A stretch of 64,000 nt of DNA from Phragmites australis (taxonomy: Eukaryota > Streptophyta > Magnoliopsida > Poales > Poaceae): positions 39,155,001 through 39,219,000 of the forward strand of contig NC_084921.1 in the NCBI RefSeq assembly GCF_958298935.1, written 5' to 3'. Below, one piece after another: positions 10,914-22,111 of this stretch. Under the pieces are notes generated by a model. It ran no database searches, was not told the origin of the DNA, and saw only the letters and a program-made list of their open reading frames with translations. Made by a program: the position numbers and the translations under genes. The stretch's first letter is position 1; every line of letters begins with the position of its first letter.

Positions 10914-11363
10914 TGCACTTTAAGAGATATGAGAAATGACCATAAGGAGGTTTGACTATTTATAGTTGGGGGAGGCAGGAGCATTGGATTCGCTCTTGAA
11001 GAAAGGAGTGAGGGTATGGGCGTAGCTGGTGGGAGGAGCATCGGATTCCATCTTGAAGAATGGGAAAGTTTTGTCATTGCCCATGGTCAGAGATTCCATG
11101 TTTATTGGTACCCGTGTTGTCATTTACTGATTTGAAAAAGCTGGGTAGTGTTGTCACATCTTGTTTAAAGCATGCGGCAGGAGGCATGTGTTGTCAAGTC
11201 ATGGTTAAAGTTTAGTGCTGTGGTCACTTCTTCATTGAACGTGTCTGAATATGAAATGCATTTACGAAATGCTAAGTCGACCATACAAAGTGAACGTGTC
11301 TTAATACATAGGAGTACATCACGAAGCGAATATGCATATGTTAGTTGCATAAAATGTAAAATG

Positions 11364-14204
11364 CTACTCATGCCTCCCTCGTTGCCGTCGCCCGTGCGCC
11401 CCATCGTGGTCCCGATGCCGCTGGTTAACCCTCACGTGACCCCTGGAGTAGGTGAGGGGGTCGGGTGGGCCGACGTGTCTGGTAGGCCTAGTAGGGACCA
11501 CCGATGTCGAGGGCTCGTCGTGCGTGGGCTGTGTTCGAAGCGGTGCACTGGAAACCTGGGACCGCTGAAGGACGTCGTAGTCAGGTGTGCCCCCGAAGAA
11601 GTCACGGACGATGTCGTATGCGGTGTCGGGGCCAGCCTCATCCTCCTGACTAGGGTAGGAGGACTGTGAAGGCTCGGCAGGTGTCCATGTGTACTGGCTG
11701 GAGGGGCCTGTGAACAAATAATCACGTTAGATACGAACAATATGGTTTTGAAAGTAGTAGTAAAAAATGTATAATTGTATCTGGGGGGTAGGGCGTGGGG
11801 CCACCGAAGACGGACCGGCCTCGTCACCGAAGTAACCTGAGCACAGTACTAACTTATTTTGCTGAAAGTATTAGAAATTAGGAAAAAGGGTTCCCGGAGT
11901 ACCTGACTGTGGACGCACAGGGCTTGATCTGCGAGGCTATGTCGAGACTTGTGCAGACGGACCTAATGAATGTTTAATAACAATAAGAAAAGGATATTGG
12001 TCAATATTATTCAAAAGTATAATTCGTACCTTGTTGCTCGGACCCTCCAAGACGTGATAGAAAGGGTCGTGTGGGTGCCGACACTGAAGAACGTCGGTGC
12101 ACGTCTGACGACCGAGACGACTCAGCGTGTACACCACTCGTCCTGGGAGGCGGCCCTGCTACATCTGTGGTAGATCGGCAGGAGGTGAGCTTCAAGGCGC
12201 GCGTCGTCTTGTCGAAAACCCGTCTAACGAAGCTCGCAACATCCGACGCACTTAGGTGATGCCCTTGCCGGACGCGGTCCATGGCAGCAGCTACATCCCT
12301 ATTTACGTCATAAATGATATCTATCTGCGGATACGAACAAAAGTGAACAATTAAAGTATACGGTTATGTTCATTCAATATGGAGTACGGACTTCAAAAAG
12401 TTACTTACTGCTAAAGCGGCGTCTTCGTCCCAATGCACCGGGTATGTCTCCGTTGTCGATGCGACGTGGGCCCGGACATCCTCAGGGGTGTAGGTGACAC
12501 GGGTCCGCGTACGTGGTACATACCACCGTAGGTACTTCCTGAAGTTCTCCTCGGTGTGGGGACGCGCCTCATCAACGACGTCCTGTAGCGCTTGGACCCA
12601 TGTTGCCACGTAAGGGGCCAAGCGGTCCGCCCAGAGATTGCCAGCTGGCTGGCCTTTCCGCGTGTACCTGCATTCATACTACGGCAAATGTAAGCCAAAC
12701 TGAAACGAAGGTTGCTCAAACTATAATTTTGCAAATGTACCTGTGGACTTGCAAGGGGACGGTATGGATGAGGACGAGCGGGAATGCCTGGTGATGGCCA
12801 AACTGTCGCATGACGCGGTGCGGTGAGTACTCTTCGACGTAGATGTCGAAGACAAGGGGCGCCTTGGTGAGCCAGTACTCCTCGTCGCGGGTGCACAAGG
12901 GTGACAAACCCAACCCTGCCCATGTATGCACAGACCAAACGCTGTATGGCTCCCATACCACATCGTTAGGATGTAGCCTGTCAAACTGGGTACGAAAATG
13001 CTCGTACACGCTACGAGGCTGCTCGTGGGCTCAGTGTAGCTGAGTGACAAACATCAATACAAATATTCAGAGACTAACATAGTACGAACGAAACTGTTAA
13101 TGTAAAATACGTACCCGTCGACGACACCACAGCGAGGCCATTGTGGGCACGTCCTCGTCCGTCTCGCCGTACCATTCCTCTGGGTACGGGGAGCGATCGA
13201 CCACCGGCCTGCCTATGACGAAATGCTCGTACGACCATAGCTGAAGAAGAAGTGGACACCCGGCGAAAGTGGCTAGTGCCTTCTTCCTGCATGCGTCGCA
13301 GAGCGCCCGATACGTCGCAGCAAGAACAGCGGATGCCCAGCTGAACTGCGATACGTCCTCCGCTTCAGCGTCCGCTATCGACCGGGCGTACGGCACAAGT
13401 GTCCTCGTAACCAGGTGGCCTTGGCCACTAGTGAACATCACCCACCCAAACAACCAAAGGAGGTAGGCCTCCAAATGTCTCGAGACCGCGTATGCGTTGG
13501 CGTGTGGGTGGATGTACGCCGACTGCACATATGACTGGTGTCAGAAAGGATCATTACGACATACTTTGTTAGTATTCGATAGGTTGCATGTTACCGTACC
13601 TGGAACTGTAGGATCCACTTCTTCGTTGGCCCTCGTGCATCGGATAAGAACTCAGGCACGTAGGGGGGTGCGTCCGCCTTTCGATCCACCGGCCCAAATC
13701 GCTGATGCATGTCGTTCATCCAGTCAGCCTGCATATCGATGACCCCAACCGCAGCTCCCGCGCAAGGAAGGCCTAAGAGGTAGGAGACGTCCTGCAGGGT
13801 CAGGGCCATCTCTCCGCACGGTAGGTGGAATGTATGTGTCTCCGGCCTCCAACGGTCGACCAGTGCTGCTATCAGCGACCGATCGAAGTAGAAACGACGG
13901 GCTGCAACCTCGGGGTTCTCCGTCGATCGGGCCTCGACCAACCGGCAAAGCGGTAGGAGTCCGGCCGCTGCCAACCTATAAGTATTGCAGTACATCAATA
14001 ATATGTAACAACAGCAGTGATATGACAATTTTGTATCAAATTTTCTAAGTACCTGTGGCTCCATCGCTCGTCTACCGTCAGCAGCTCTCCGGGGCCTCGT
14101 GGGCGAAACACTCCTAGTTCCGTCTAGTGCTCGGCGGATAAGAAGCTGCGATGCTTCTTGTCCACGGCAGGGTCCAAAAGCTCCGGGGTCGAAGGGTGAG
14201 CCAT
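11364..14204 (-). pseudogene. Plant mobile domain (PMD, MAIN-like) protein, MULE cargo
   Basis: About nine exons read in phase on the minus strand. The first four are 14053-14204 (MAHPSTPELLDPAVDKKHRS), 13600-13975, 13115-13534 and 12741-13039. Then come 12409-12667, 12030-12324, two short ones near 11.89-11.96 and 11.79-11.84 kb, and a last one ending at 11364. The second exon has the plant mobile domain hallmarks: FYFDRSLIAALVDRWRPETH, FHLPCGEMALTLQDV and SYLLGLPCAG. The domain continues through the next exons. The tail is rich in Ser, Pro and Thr. PMD proteins occur as host genes (MAIL1/MAIN in Arabidopsis, needed for silencing and genome stability) and as passengers of MULE and Gypsy elements. 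In-frame stops (TAG in exon 1, TGA in exon 4, TAG in the seventh) make this copy dead. Splice borders are otherwise intact, so decay is recent. Confidence 0.75.
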
Positions 14205-14343
14205 CTCTGCATTTGAAAGACATGTACATTAATACATTGGTAAATAAATACAACAATAATATACTTTGAATGAAAATTAACTATATGCGAAATTAACACA
14301 TATTAAAATGGTACAAAACTAGCTGAACACACATGAAGCTCAC

Positions 14344-16348
14344 CTAGACAACAGGTGCATCACCGCCTGCAGTTTTGGGACAATATTTGTAAGTGTGACC
14401 TACTTCATTGCACTGACTGCATCGCTTAATCCTAAGGCCAGCCTCGGATTCATCCATATCGTTGCGAATTCGATTGTCTTCCATTACAACCTTAGCAGCT
14501 GCATACCGATCAATGAAGTACTTGCAGGTCCCATGCAAAATGCCTTCTACAATTCCAACTAGTGGTAGGGACCTCATTCCTCGCATGACCCAGTTATAAA
14601 CCTCTGCAAGGTTTGTAGTCATTACTCCAAATCTGGCACCACCACTGTCGTACAGTAGAGCCTATTTTTCATTTGGCTCATTGCATATCCACTGTGAAAA
14701 GCTCCTAATAGATGAGCCCGATCTCCTTACAATCTGCGAAGTATCGGTTGGGAGAGGACCGGGAGCTATTGGTTCCTCACCGTTAGGTGCAGCCTCCGCA
14801 GTTTGTTTAAGAGTCAGTTCATCAAGTCTTTCCCATAATGCATTGAACTTACGTTGCTGGTTCTGACTGCACAACTTTTTGAAGAGCTTCATTAATTCTT
14901 TGTTTTTAAACTGTCTATAGAAGTTCGCACCCATATGGCGCATGCACTACCTGCTTTTGAGATCTGGCCACTGTACTGGTACACCCCGTCGCACGCTACC
15001 ATGTTGCATATCCAGCAAAGCCTGCAACAATCCTGCATGTCTATCATGAATGAGACACCCATATGGCGCATGCACCACCTGCTTTGATAGTTGTACCGAA
15101 TGCAAAGAAAGCACGCTGCAACACTCTTTTTCCGCTGTACTCCACATCAGTAGAGGGGTAATGCTTGATATCATAGTAGCTGCCTGGATTTCTTGCACAA
15201 ATTGTGGCTAATTGACGAGGTAGATTGTGATACGAATCTTCATATGTACCGAACCTCATCTCAATAGCCTTTTGTTTCGCCCTCCATGCCTTCGCATAGT
15301 TTATTGTGTACTGGAACCTTTGCTCAATAGCACGGATTATTGATCGTGGCTCATACCTTAGGTTGTCCACAATCTCTCCGTACATAACATTTGCAATGAA
15401 AGCAGAAGACAGGTTCCGGTGGGCAAACTCTATTTCCTCAATGTGACAATTATGTTCCTTAACTATTGAGCATTACCAGTAGTCTGCCCATTTTCCTCTG
15501 AATGCGTGCACCCGCCAAGGGCACTGAGGAACCAAGTACTTCACATCATACTCTCTTTTACTTGATTTAACAACCTTGAATTGCCTACGAAGAGACAACG
15601 ATCAGAATTTCACTGTATCAATAACTGCCTCTTTTGTAGGGTACATAGCACCCTGTGACACCTCGTTCTCATGGTACTACCACGGTGTCTGGTCAGCCTC
15701 GCTAACCACAAACTTCAAAAATTCTTGATCCCGTCACTCTGCAGGAACTGGAGCATTACCCTCCTCATCAGAAGAATCCCCATCGGCAAGGCCTTCCTCC
15801 AACTCTTCATCCTCCAAATCCATATCTTCAATGATTCTAGGGATGTGCTCCCCTTCATCAGCTACACCAATGGGCTGCAGCTCTGGAACATCACCAACCT
15901 CCTCCCTGGACCCTACATTAGCCGCCTCTGACTCATCTTCCACTGCCTCACTTGGTCCTGCTACTGCTTCTGCAGAGTTCACCTCATTTTGATCTTTTAG
16001 GTATGCCTCAGCTAACAAAACAAGCGGCATGCCACGTTCACAGCATATATCTACATACTGCCTCCAAGTTGATGTGGCTTCGATGGGAACAAGCTCACCA
16101 AAGTATCCATGACTAGCACGGCTCAGAACAGCTTTCAACTTCAGCTCATATTGTTGTGGATCCAGTTGGAAAAACTGCATGAGCCATTTGCACACACCCA
16201 CAATAGTCCTCTCATTACCCTTACTAAGCTCCTTCATGACATGACGAAATCCAGAGAGATCTACACCGTTGGGACCGTACCTAATTTCACCCTCAACATA
16301 ATATATCTGAAAAATTAATTTATCTGCTATTCCTGGAAACACCCGCAA
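14344..16348 (-). pseudogene. MURA-type transposase, catalytic core deleted
   Basis: The N-terminal region reads from ATG 16348, with YYVEGEIRYGPNGVDLSGF and an acidic segment (EEGLADGDSSDEEG). After stops comes the Cys/His DNA-binding block (YLVPQCPWRVHAFRGKWADY, HNCHIEEIE). The core begins at RVLQRAFFAFGTTIKA and jumps directly to CLIHDRHAGLLQALL, so the segment holding the first catalytic Asp (the VDGTFL block of the family) is missing. Then come GANFYRQFKNKELMKLFKKL, TTNLAEVYNWVMRG and a CCHC zinc knuckle (CSQCNEVGHTYKYC) before the stop at 14344. Several stops (near 15.73, 15.67, 15.60, 15.47 and 14.95 kb) add to the damage. First gene of the MULE in its transcription direction. Confidence 0.8.
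14929..15087. repeat. 32-bp direct repeat at the transposase deletion
   Basis: ACCCATATGGCGCATGCACT... (14929-14960) recurs at 15057-15087 with one mismatch and one missing base. The second copy sits exactly where the transposase core jumps over its first catalytic block. It encodes the CMRHMGANF segment in its proper place (first copy) and out of place (second copy). Confidence 0.8.
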
Positions 16349-16464
16349 ATATAACCCATGTTAAGACAACAAACTATATTTCTGATTATCGGATAAAATA
16401 GTTTTTAAATGCTACCCTAGGTTCGCAAATTATCATCTACTGTTGCCTCATACGTCCGCATGTA

Positions 16465-16585
16465 CAAATAATATACTATAAACTATATACTACAAATAAC
16501 ATACTGAAAATAATATACTAAAAATAATATACTACAGATAACAAACTGAAAATAATATACTAAAAATAATATTCTATATTGAACT
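16465..16585. repeat. AT-rich short tandem repeat
   Basis: Words such as AATAATATACTA, ACTGAAAATAATATACTAAA and CTACAGATAACA recur with a period near 50 bp. It lies upstream of the transposase in transcription sense, in the MULE's noncoding leader. Confidence 0.5.
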
Positions 16586-16904
16586 GCTATCGTACCATTT
16601 TCTAAATTTGACAATTTTCTAAACCCTAGGTCATAAATATCTAAAATCTATGTCATATACTACTACTGCACTAATTAACAACAATAAAAAGGATAAAAAG
16701 ATTTACCCAAAAAATTTCTTCAAATCCGCGGCCCAAATGCAGCAGGACTTCGCCGACCTCTCTTCCTCCCCTCTCCTCTCCTCTCTTCTCCTCCCTCTTC
16801 TCAACTTTTCCTTTTTTCCGAATTTTATGGTTTTTTGCCTATTTTTCGGGCTTTTTATAGACTGCAGGGCGCGGGGGGCCGACGCTGCGCGGCGGGCGGG
16901 AGGA

Positions 16905-17070
16905 GCCCTTACCGCCCCCTGAGAGGGCGATAAGGAGCTCTACCCGCCCCCTCAGGGGGCGGTAAGGTTGTGGGCCGGGCGGGAAGGCCCCACCCGCCCT
17001 CTGAGGGGGCGGTTAGACCTACCGCTCTCTCAGGGGGCGGTTAGGACCCGTAACCGCCCTCTCAGAGGGC
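16905..17070. repeat. subterminal palindromic GC-rich repeats, right
   Basis: Copies of CCGCCCCCTGAGAGGGCG, CCGCCCCCTCAGGGGGCGG and CCGCCCTCTCAGAGGGC in tandem with short spacers. This is the partner of the cluster inside the left arm of the same MULE. Confidence 0.75.
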
Positions 17071-17154
17071 TGCGGGCGTCTAGTTTTGCAAATATTTTCG
17101 TCGAAAATCTATTTATTTAAATTTAACTCAAAAAATATAAAAATAAAAAACTAC

Positions 17155-17809
17155 AAGGGCCTAGAGGGCTGGGCTTAACGAACCTTGGGTCACATGGCGT
17201 CGCACTCGGGTTTTGGGCTTTTCCCTATAAAACTTTATCATAGTTATTATTAATTAATAATAAAATATGCTAATTAACCCTAATCAGACTCTAATTAGCT
17301 CATTAATTATCACTAATTAGCATATTAATCCTTACAAATTCTAATCTCATAGTAATATATACTAATAAGTAATACAAACATACTAATATCATTGATTATT
17401 TTACTAATAAGTATGATTAGTAAAGGTGGATGACTTCATCTCACCGATTTGGAGGGATAACTTTATCTAACATATTGAGAGAATATTACTTAGTAACGAT
17501 GATCTTATCCCTACTGTCTCTAAACTAAACACCATAAAAATAGAAATCATCTCCTTCCATCTCACTTAATCCCCTAAACCAAACATACCTAAAAATTTGT
17601 TACCAGCAAGTTTGATGTCTATAGCTATGGGACGATGATTCTTGAGATGGTCGGATCGACGCGAAAGGCAAACATAAGTAGCACGGAGAGCAGTGATGAG
17701 CTCTATCTTCCTCGGTATATGAGAATTTGGATCAGCACTATCTTGATTCTTTTGAGATGGTTGTGGGTGCCAGCACTATCACATAACACCTGATGAGTGC
17801 CGATTATTG
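17155..17809. other. AT-rich intergenic sequence
   Basis: No gene. It contains repeated 'ctaattag/taattaa' words and a segment ending in 'cccctaaaccaaacata', reminiscent of grass MITE ends, but I could not pair two termini. Confidence 0.35.
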
Positions 17810-17817
17810 ACTAAACT

Positions 17818-18525
17818 TAGGATGAAAACGGACGGAATAAATTCCGTTCTGTTCCGATCCGTTTTCTATATTTTCTCATCCGTTTTCGATTCCGTTTTCT
17901 AAAGAAAATGTGAAAATAAAAACGGTTATAGGGTTTTCCGGCCGTTTTCGGATTTTTCGTTTTTAATCTAGAATTTTCCGTTTTTCTAATTGAGACTAAA
18001 CTTCAAAAATCACAATGTAGCCCACATACCAAGCCCGGCCGACCAGTCCAAACATAACCCCTATCCCAAAGTTCAACTAGATCCCAGTGGTCCAGTCTTA
18101 ATCGGCTGTTGACCTACCGATGTTGTTCAAGCTCTTGCGCTATCTCCAATCCTAGTCTTTGTGTGATTGTATGTTATGTCGAGTACTCGAGTTACGACAT
18201 GATAGTTATTTTTCAGTTGATACTTATGTCATTACGTGATTCATCTGTGTATGATATAAATTACTTTTGTTGGTATGAATTAATTATGTGTCGCGCCGAT
18301 GCTTGAAATCATTGTTCTACGGATCGGTATTCTCATTTTAAATTATCAGTTCCTGACTGATACGCGCATATTTATGTTCGGATTGATTTGTTTTTGATAT
18401 CTCGACATTCCCGAATTCGTACCCGTTTCCGGCTTTCCTATTTTCGATTCCGTTTTCGAGAGAAAATATGAAAATGAAAACGGTTAGGGAGTTTTTCCGA
18501 TCGTTCCCGTTCGTTTTCATCCCTA
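17818..18525. mobile_element. non-autonomous hAT element, 708 bp, perfect 8-bp TSD
   Basis: The left end TAGGATGAAAACGGACGG and the right end, read on the minus strand as TAGGGATGAAAACGAACGGG, form a terminal inverted repeat. The flanks carry a perfect 8-bp direct duplication, ACTAAACT, at 17810-17817 and 18526-18533, the target length of the hAT superfamily. Subterminal words GATTCCGTTTTC and AAAACGGTTA occur near both ends. The interior has no transposase; the small ORF near 18.1-18.3 kb has no resemblance I recognise. Confidence 0.85.
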
Positions 18526-18904
18526 ACTAAACTAGGCTTATGGGTGCACGAGTCTTCAGGCCCATTAGTGATTCTCGCATTTGCTTATCCAGTCCCCTTC
18601 CCCCACCCCTCACCCATATAGAGAAGAAGGGTTTAAAGATTGTACCCATTCTCATCAATAAAATGGGACCATATCGAACTGTATCTTTTGTCTTCTGTTT
18701 TGTTCCTTTAATTTTTTGTTTGATTAGTATATGATAACATCATTATTACAACAATATTGACAGGATAAATGTGTTTTCCGTGGCATATTAGGGACATTTT
18801 AAATGCCACATAAGAAATTATTCATAAAAATTATCGCGCGCTTGAGCTCAAGACAACCCAGCACCTTCCATATGTTCGCTTGTCTCCTGACTACTACAGA
18901 GCTC

Positions 18905-19190
18905 AGATCTGTTTATTTTCTATTTCTGATTCTGCTTCTGCTGTTATCAAAAGTTAGAAGCCAAAACAAATAGGTTCTGAAAAAGTGGTTTTTATAGAAA
19001 TTAGAAATCTACTTCTAAAAAAATGAACTAAAATTAAAAACTCACTGAGAGACATTTTTTTAGAAGCTATATGTTAAAAATCTAAAAATTTATTGTAGAA
19101 GCCAACAAATTATTTCTAAAAATAGCTTTTCAGAAAACTAAAAATATAGTTTTTCGTAAAAGTTAAAAACACAAGCCAAACAAACAGTCC
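18905..19190. mobile_element. hAT-like MITE upstream of the chitinase-kinase pseudogene
   Basis: Left end CTGTTTATTTTCTATTTCTG and right end, on the minus strand, CTGTTTGTTTGGCTTGTGTT pair imperfectly. Internal AGAAGC and AAACAAAT words recur. It ends about 70 bp before the ATG of the next gene and so replaces its proximal promoter region. Confidence 0.4.
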
Positions 19191-19258
19191 ATCAGCCTAA
19201 CAATATAAGCGCATATGCCACATTGCTGTGCAAGCCGTGTGCCACCTTCAATTCCACG

Positions 19259-21533
19259 ATGTCTCGCAAGCTCTACTTCTCCGCAGCTCTTAGCAGCGTC
19301 CGTCCTCCACGAGGCTGCCTCCGACGCAGTCAATATCGCCGTGTACTGGGCCAGAGCGCCAGCGAGGGCACGCTCAAGGACACATGCAGCACCGGCCTCT
19401 ACACCTACGACAACCTCGCCTTCCTCTCCACGTCCAGCGGCGACCGTGCCCCGGTCCTCAACCTGGCCGGCCACTGCTACGCCCCGTTGGCATCCTGCGC
19501 GCCTCTCGCCGCTGACATCGCGTCCTGCCAGTCCGCCGGCGTCAAGGTGCTCCTCAGCATCGGCGGCGGCGAGCTCGGCTGCTACAACCTGTCCTTGCCA
19601 TCGGACGCGCTGGGCGTGGCCGTGTACCTCTGGGACAACTTCCTCGGCGGCGCCGGCGCGCCCCGCCCACTCGGCGACGCGGTGCTCCATGGCATCGACT
19701 TCGACATAGAGGCCCCGTCCCAGTACTACGACGACCTCGCCAGGAACCTGACGTCGCTGTACAAGGGCGACACGGGGGCAGGACGTACATGCTCACCGCG
19801 GCGCTCAGCGCGGGACTGTTCGACCGCGTGTGGGTGCAGTTCTACAACAATCCGCCGTGCCAGTACGCGCCCGGGGACGTCGGCGCGCTGCAGAGCGCGT
19901 GGCAGCAGTGGACGGAGGGCCTGCCGTCCGCGACCGTGTTCTTGGGGCTGCCGGCGTCGCTGGACGCTGCGGGCAGCGGGTTCGTGGACGCGGATACGCT
20001 CACGTCGCAGGTGCTGCCGGTGGAGGAAGTTGCGGCCAATTACGGCGGCATCATATGCTGTGGAGCCGCTCCTACGACAAGGACTCTAGATTTAGCGAAA
20101 AGCTGCAGGGCATCTTGCAAAACCGGAAGAATCAAGGTACTCATCCTAATTGCATTATACGATCTGCTGATAATAACGTCACCAATTTCGAATATAAATG
20201 TTCATCTTTCAACTACCTAAGATCGTTTACTTGACAAATTTCAGGTGTCGGCACACCCTCGAAAAAGAGAATCTGTAAGTGGTCACTCTTTGTCCATTCC
20301 GGTCATTTTCTTTCCCACAGGCTATGTTGTATTATCCAGCCAACTGCAATTTTACTATGCTACCATAGAGTGGCAGTAGATATGCAGCCTAACTCAAGCA
20401 ATTGCAAGACACTGATTTCCTTGACACTTCATTTCCACGCCTTCTTAATTCCCTGTTATCTGTGCAGATATAATAGTAGGAATTGCTGTCGCTGGCATAC
20501 TACTGCTGTTCCTGCTCATTTCTACTTGCTTCCTCTGCCATAAGAAGTATCGAGGCTTGCCGCCTCCTGAAGAGGAATCGACGACCCTTCCAAAGACAGA
20601 ACTATCTCAACCAAAACAAAGACATCAGCATCTGAAAAGATACACTTACTCAGAAGTTGAGAGAATGACCAAAACTTTCGCTCACGAGCTGGGCCATGGT
20701 AGCTGTGCGACTGTTTACAGAGGTTCCTCGGAGATGGCCGTCAGGTAGCGGTGAAAGTGTTGAAGAACCGCAAAGATGGTGACAAGGAGTTCATGAGCGA
20801 GGTTGCGAGCATCGGCAGAATTTTTCATGTCAATGTTGTTCCTCTGCTAGGTTTTTGCTTGCCCGGCCCGACAAGAGCGCTTATCTACGAGTATATGCCG
20901 AATGGTTCGCTTGAAAGCTATGCTTTCAGCAACGATGACACTGTAGAAGAGAATTATTCCCTATGGCTATACTGGGAGAAATTGTTTGACATTGCAATCA
21001 GCGTCGCGCGGGAGCTAGAGTATCTCCATGGAGAGGGCAATGCTAACATTGTGCATCTGAATGTCAAGCCCCGCAACATCCTGCTGATCAGGAGTTATGT
21101 CCCAAGATATCTGATGTGAGTGTAGCAAACTTATGCCTTAGCAAGGAGATCAAAAGATCCACTTGCAATGCGAGGGGAAGAGATGTCTATGAGGCACCTG
21201 AAGTCCGGGAAATTTGGAGCATTCAGCAGTGAATCTGATGTCTACAGCTATGGCGTTATGGTTCTTGAGATGGTTGGGGCAAAAAGGAACATCAGTGTTG
21301 GTACCGATACTACCAGCAAGTATTTTGCTCAGTGGCTATATGAACACTTGGATCAGTTCTGCAACAGTATTTCTGACATAAGCAGTGAGGCAAGAGATCT
21401 TGTAAAGAAGATGATTATAGTTGGATTGTGGTGCATACAAACAGCGCAAACGAATCGGCCTTCAATGAGCAGAGTTGTTGAGATGTTGGAAAGTAACAGC
21501 ATAGACTTAAAATTGCCGGTAAGGATCTCCTGA
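19259..21533 (+). pseudogene. GH18 chitinase-like receptor kinase, broken
   Basis: Three exons are visible: 19259-20136 (ectodomain), 20245-20274 and 20468-21533 (membrane span and kinase). The start MSRKLYFSA leads into a signal-peptide-like stretch after a frame change. The ectodomain is a class III (hevamine-type) GH18 fold: NIAVYWGQ, LSIGGGE, HGIDFDIE (first Asp of the DxxDxDxE motif replaced by His) and RVWVQFYNNPPCQY. After a transmembrane helix (GIAVAGILLLFLLISTCFLC) comes a kinase of the LRK10-like/PR5K type: GHGSCATVYRG, VAVKVLKNRK, YEYMPNGSLE, YEAPEV. The catalytic HRD is HLN and the DFG is DVS. Frameshifts occur near 19290, 19350, 19780 (with loss of a segment), 20055 (2-bp AT insertion), 20735 and 21085. 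No functional product is expected. Confidence 0.75.
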
Positions 21534-21748
21534 GGGATAAAAAATAGGGTTGTAAACATTGTTCGTATCATGAGAGGTAGTGTTTCTATGCCTTAAGATA
21601 AATATGCTTGTGGATTTAATTTGTACATTTTTTTTTCTAAAAAATCTCAAGTGGTGCTACCAACAGAATTGAATTGCTTTCAGTTACCCAATCCTCCAAT
21701 CATACATTGCCTCATAACTCTGTTTGAGTAACTATTTGTATGATCTGA

Positions 21749-21940
21749 TCTGAACATTTCATCCTCAATACCTTGATACCATTGACAAGATCTTTTAAAC
21801 TCGTTAAGAGAATAAAAGGTTCAGCATAAGCAAGAAGACGAACTCTAATCTGAACATTTCATCCTCAATACCTTTATACTGTCGACAAGACCTTCTGGAC
21901 TCGTTAAGAGAACATAAGGTTCAGCATAAGCAAGAAGACG
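21749..21940. repeat. two-copy tandem duplication, 100-bp period
   Basis: TCTGAACATTTCATCCTCAA starts at 21749 and again at 21849. The copies run through GTTCAGCATAAGCAAGAAG and differ by scattered substitutions. Noncoding, downstream of the kinase pseudogene. Confidence 0.8.
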
Positions 21941-22111
21941 CAGAACAACTTCAGATTATGCCACTGTAAGACAGCAACTGCAGAGACAACCACACAACAC
22001 TGGCAACTAATCAAAAGCAATGCACTGGCCCGGACAGAAGTCGAGAGAGTCGAGAGGAAGCTACGCATGGCAGGACCGTTGCATGGAGTTCGTGCACACG
22101 ACGCACAAAAC

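Larger units (their letters stand above)
9681..17154 (-). mobile_element. 7.5-kb Mutator-like element with three genes
   Basis: Long terminal inverted repeats bound this block. The left arm from 9681 reads GAAGTTTTTTTATTTTTATA. The right arm read on the minus strand from 17154 reads GTAGTTTTTTATTTTTATAT. The match continues about 100 bp through AAATAAATAGATTTTC and CCGCAGCCCTCTGAGAG. All three genes run on the minus strand: MURA transposase, then a plant mobile domain protein, then a GRF-like zinc-finger protein. GC-rich palindromic repeats lie just inside both arms. I found no matching 9-bp target duplication, so the outer edges may be off by a few bases. All three genes are broken, so the copy is not autonomous now. 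Confidence 0.75.

Noticed and set aside
7740..17600. CRISPR-like array
   Set aside because: The regularly spaced repeats are subterminal transposon palindromes and a plant minisatellite in a eukaryotic genome; spacers are not unique and no cas genes exist.
18109..18306. Small ORF inside the hAT element as a transposase piece
   Set aside because: No recognisable hAT motif, and the element is too short; treated as noncoding.
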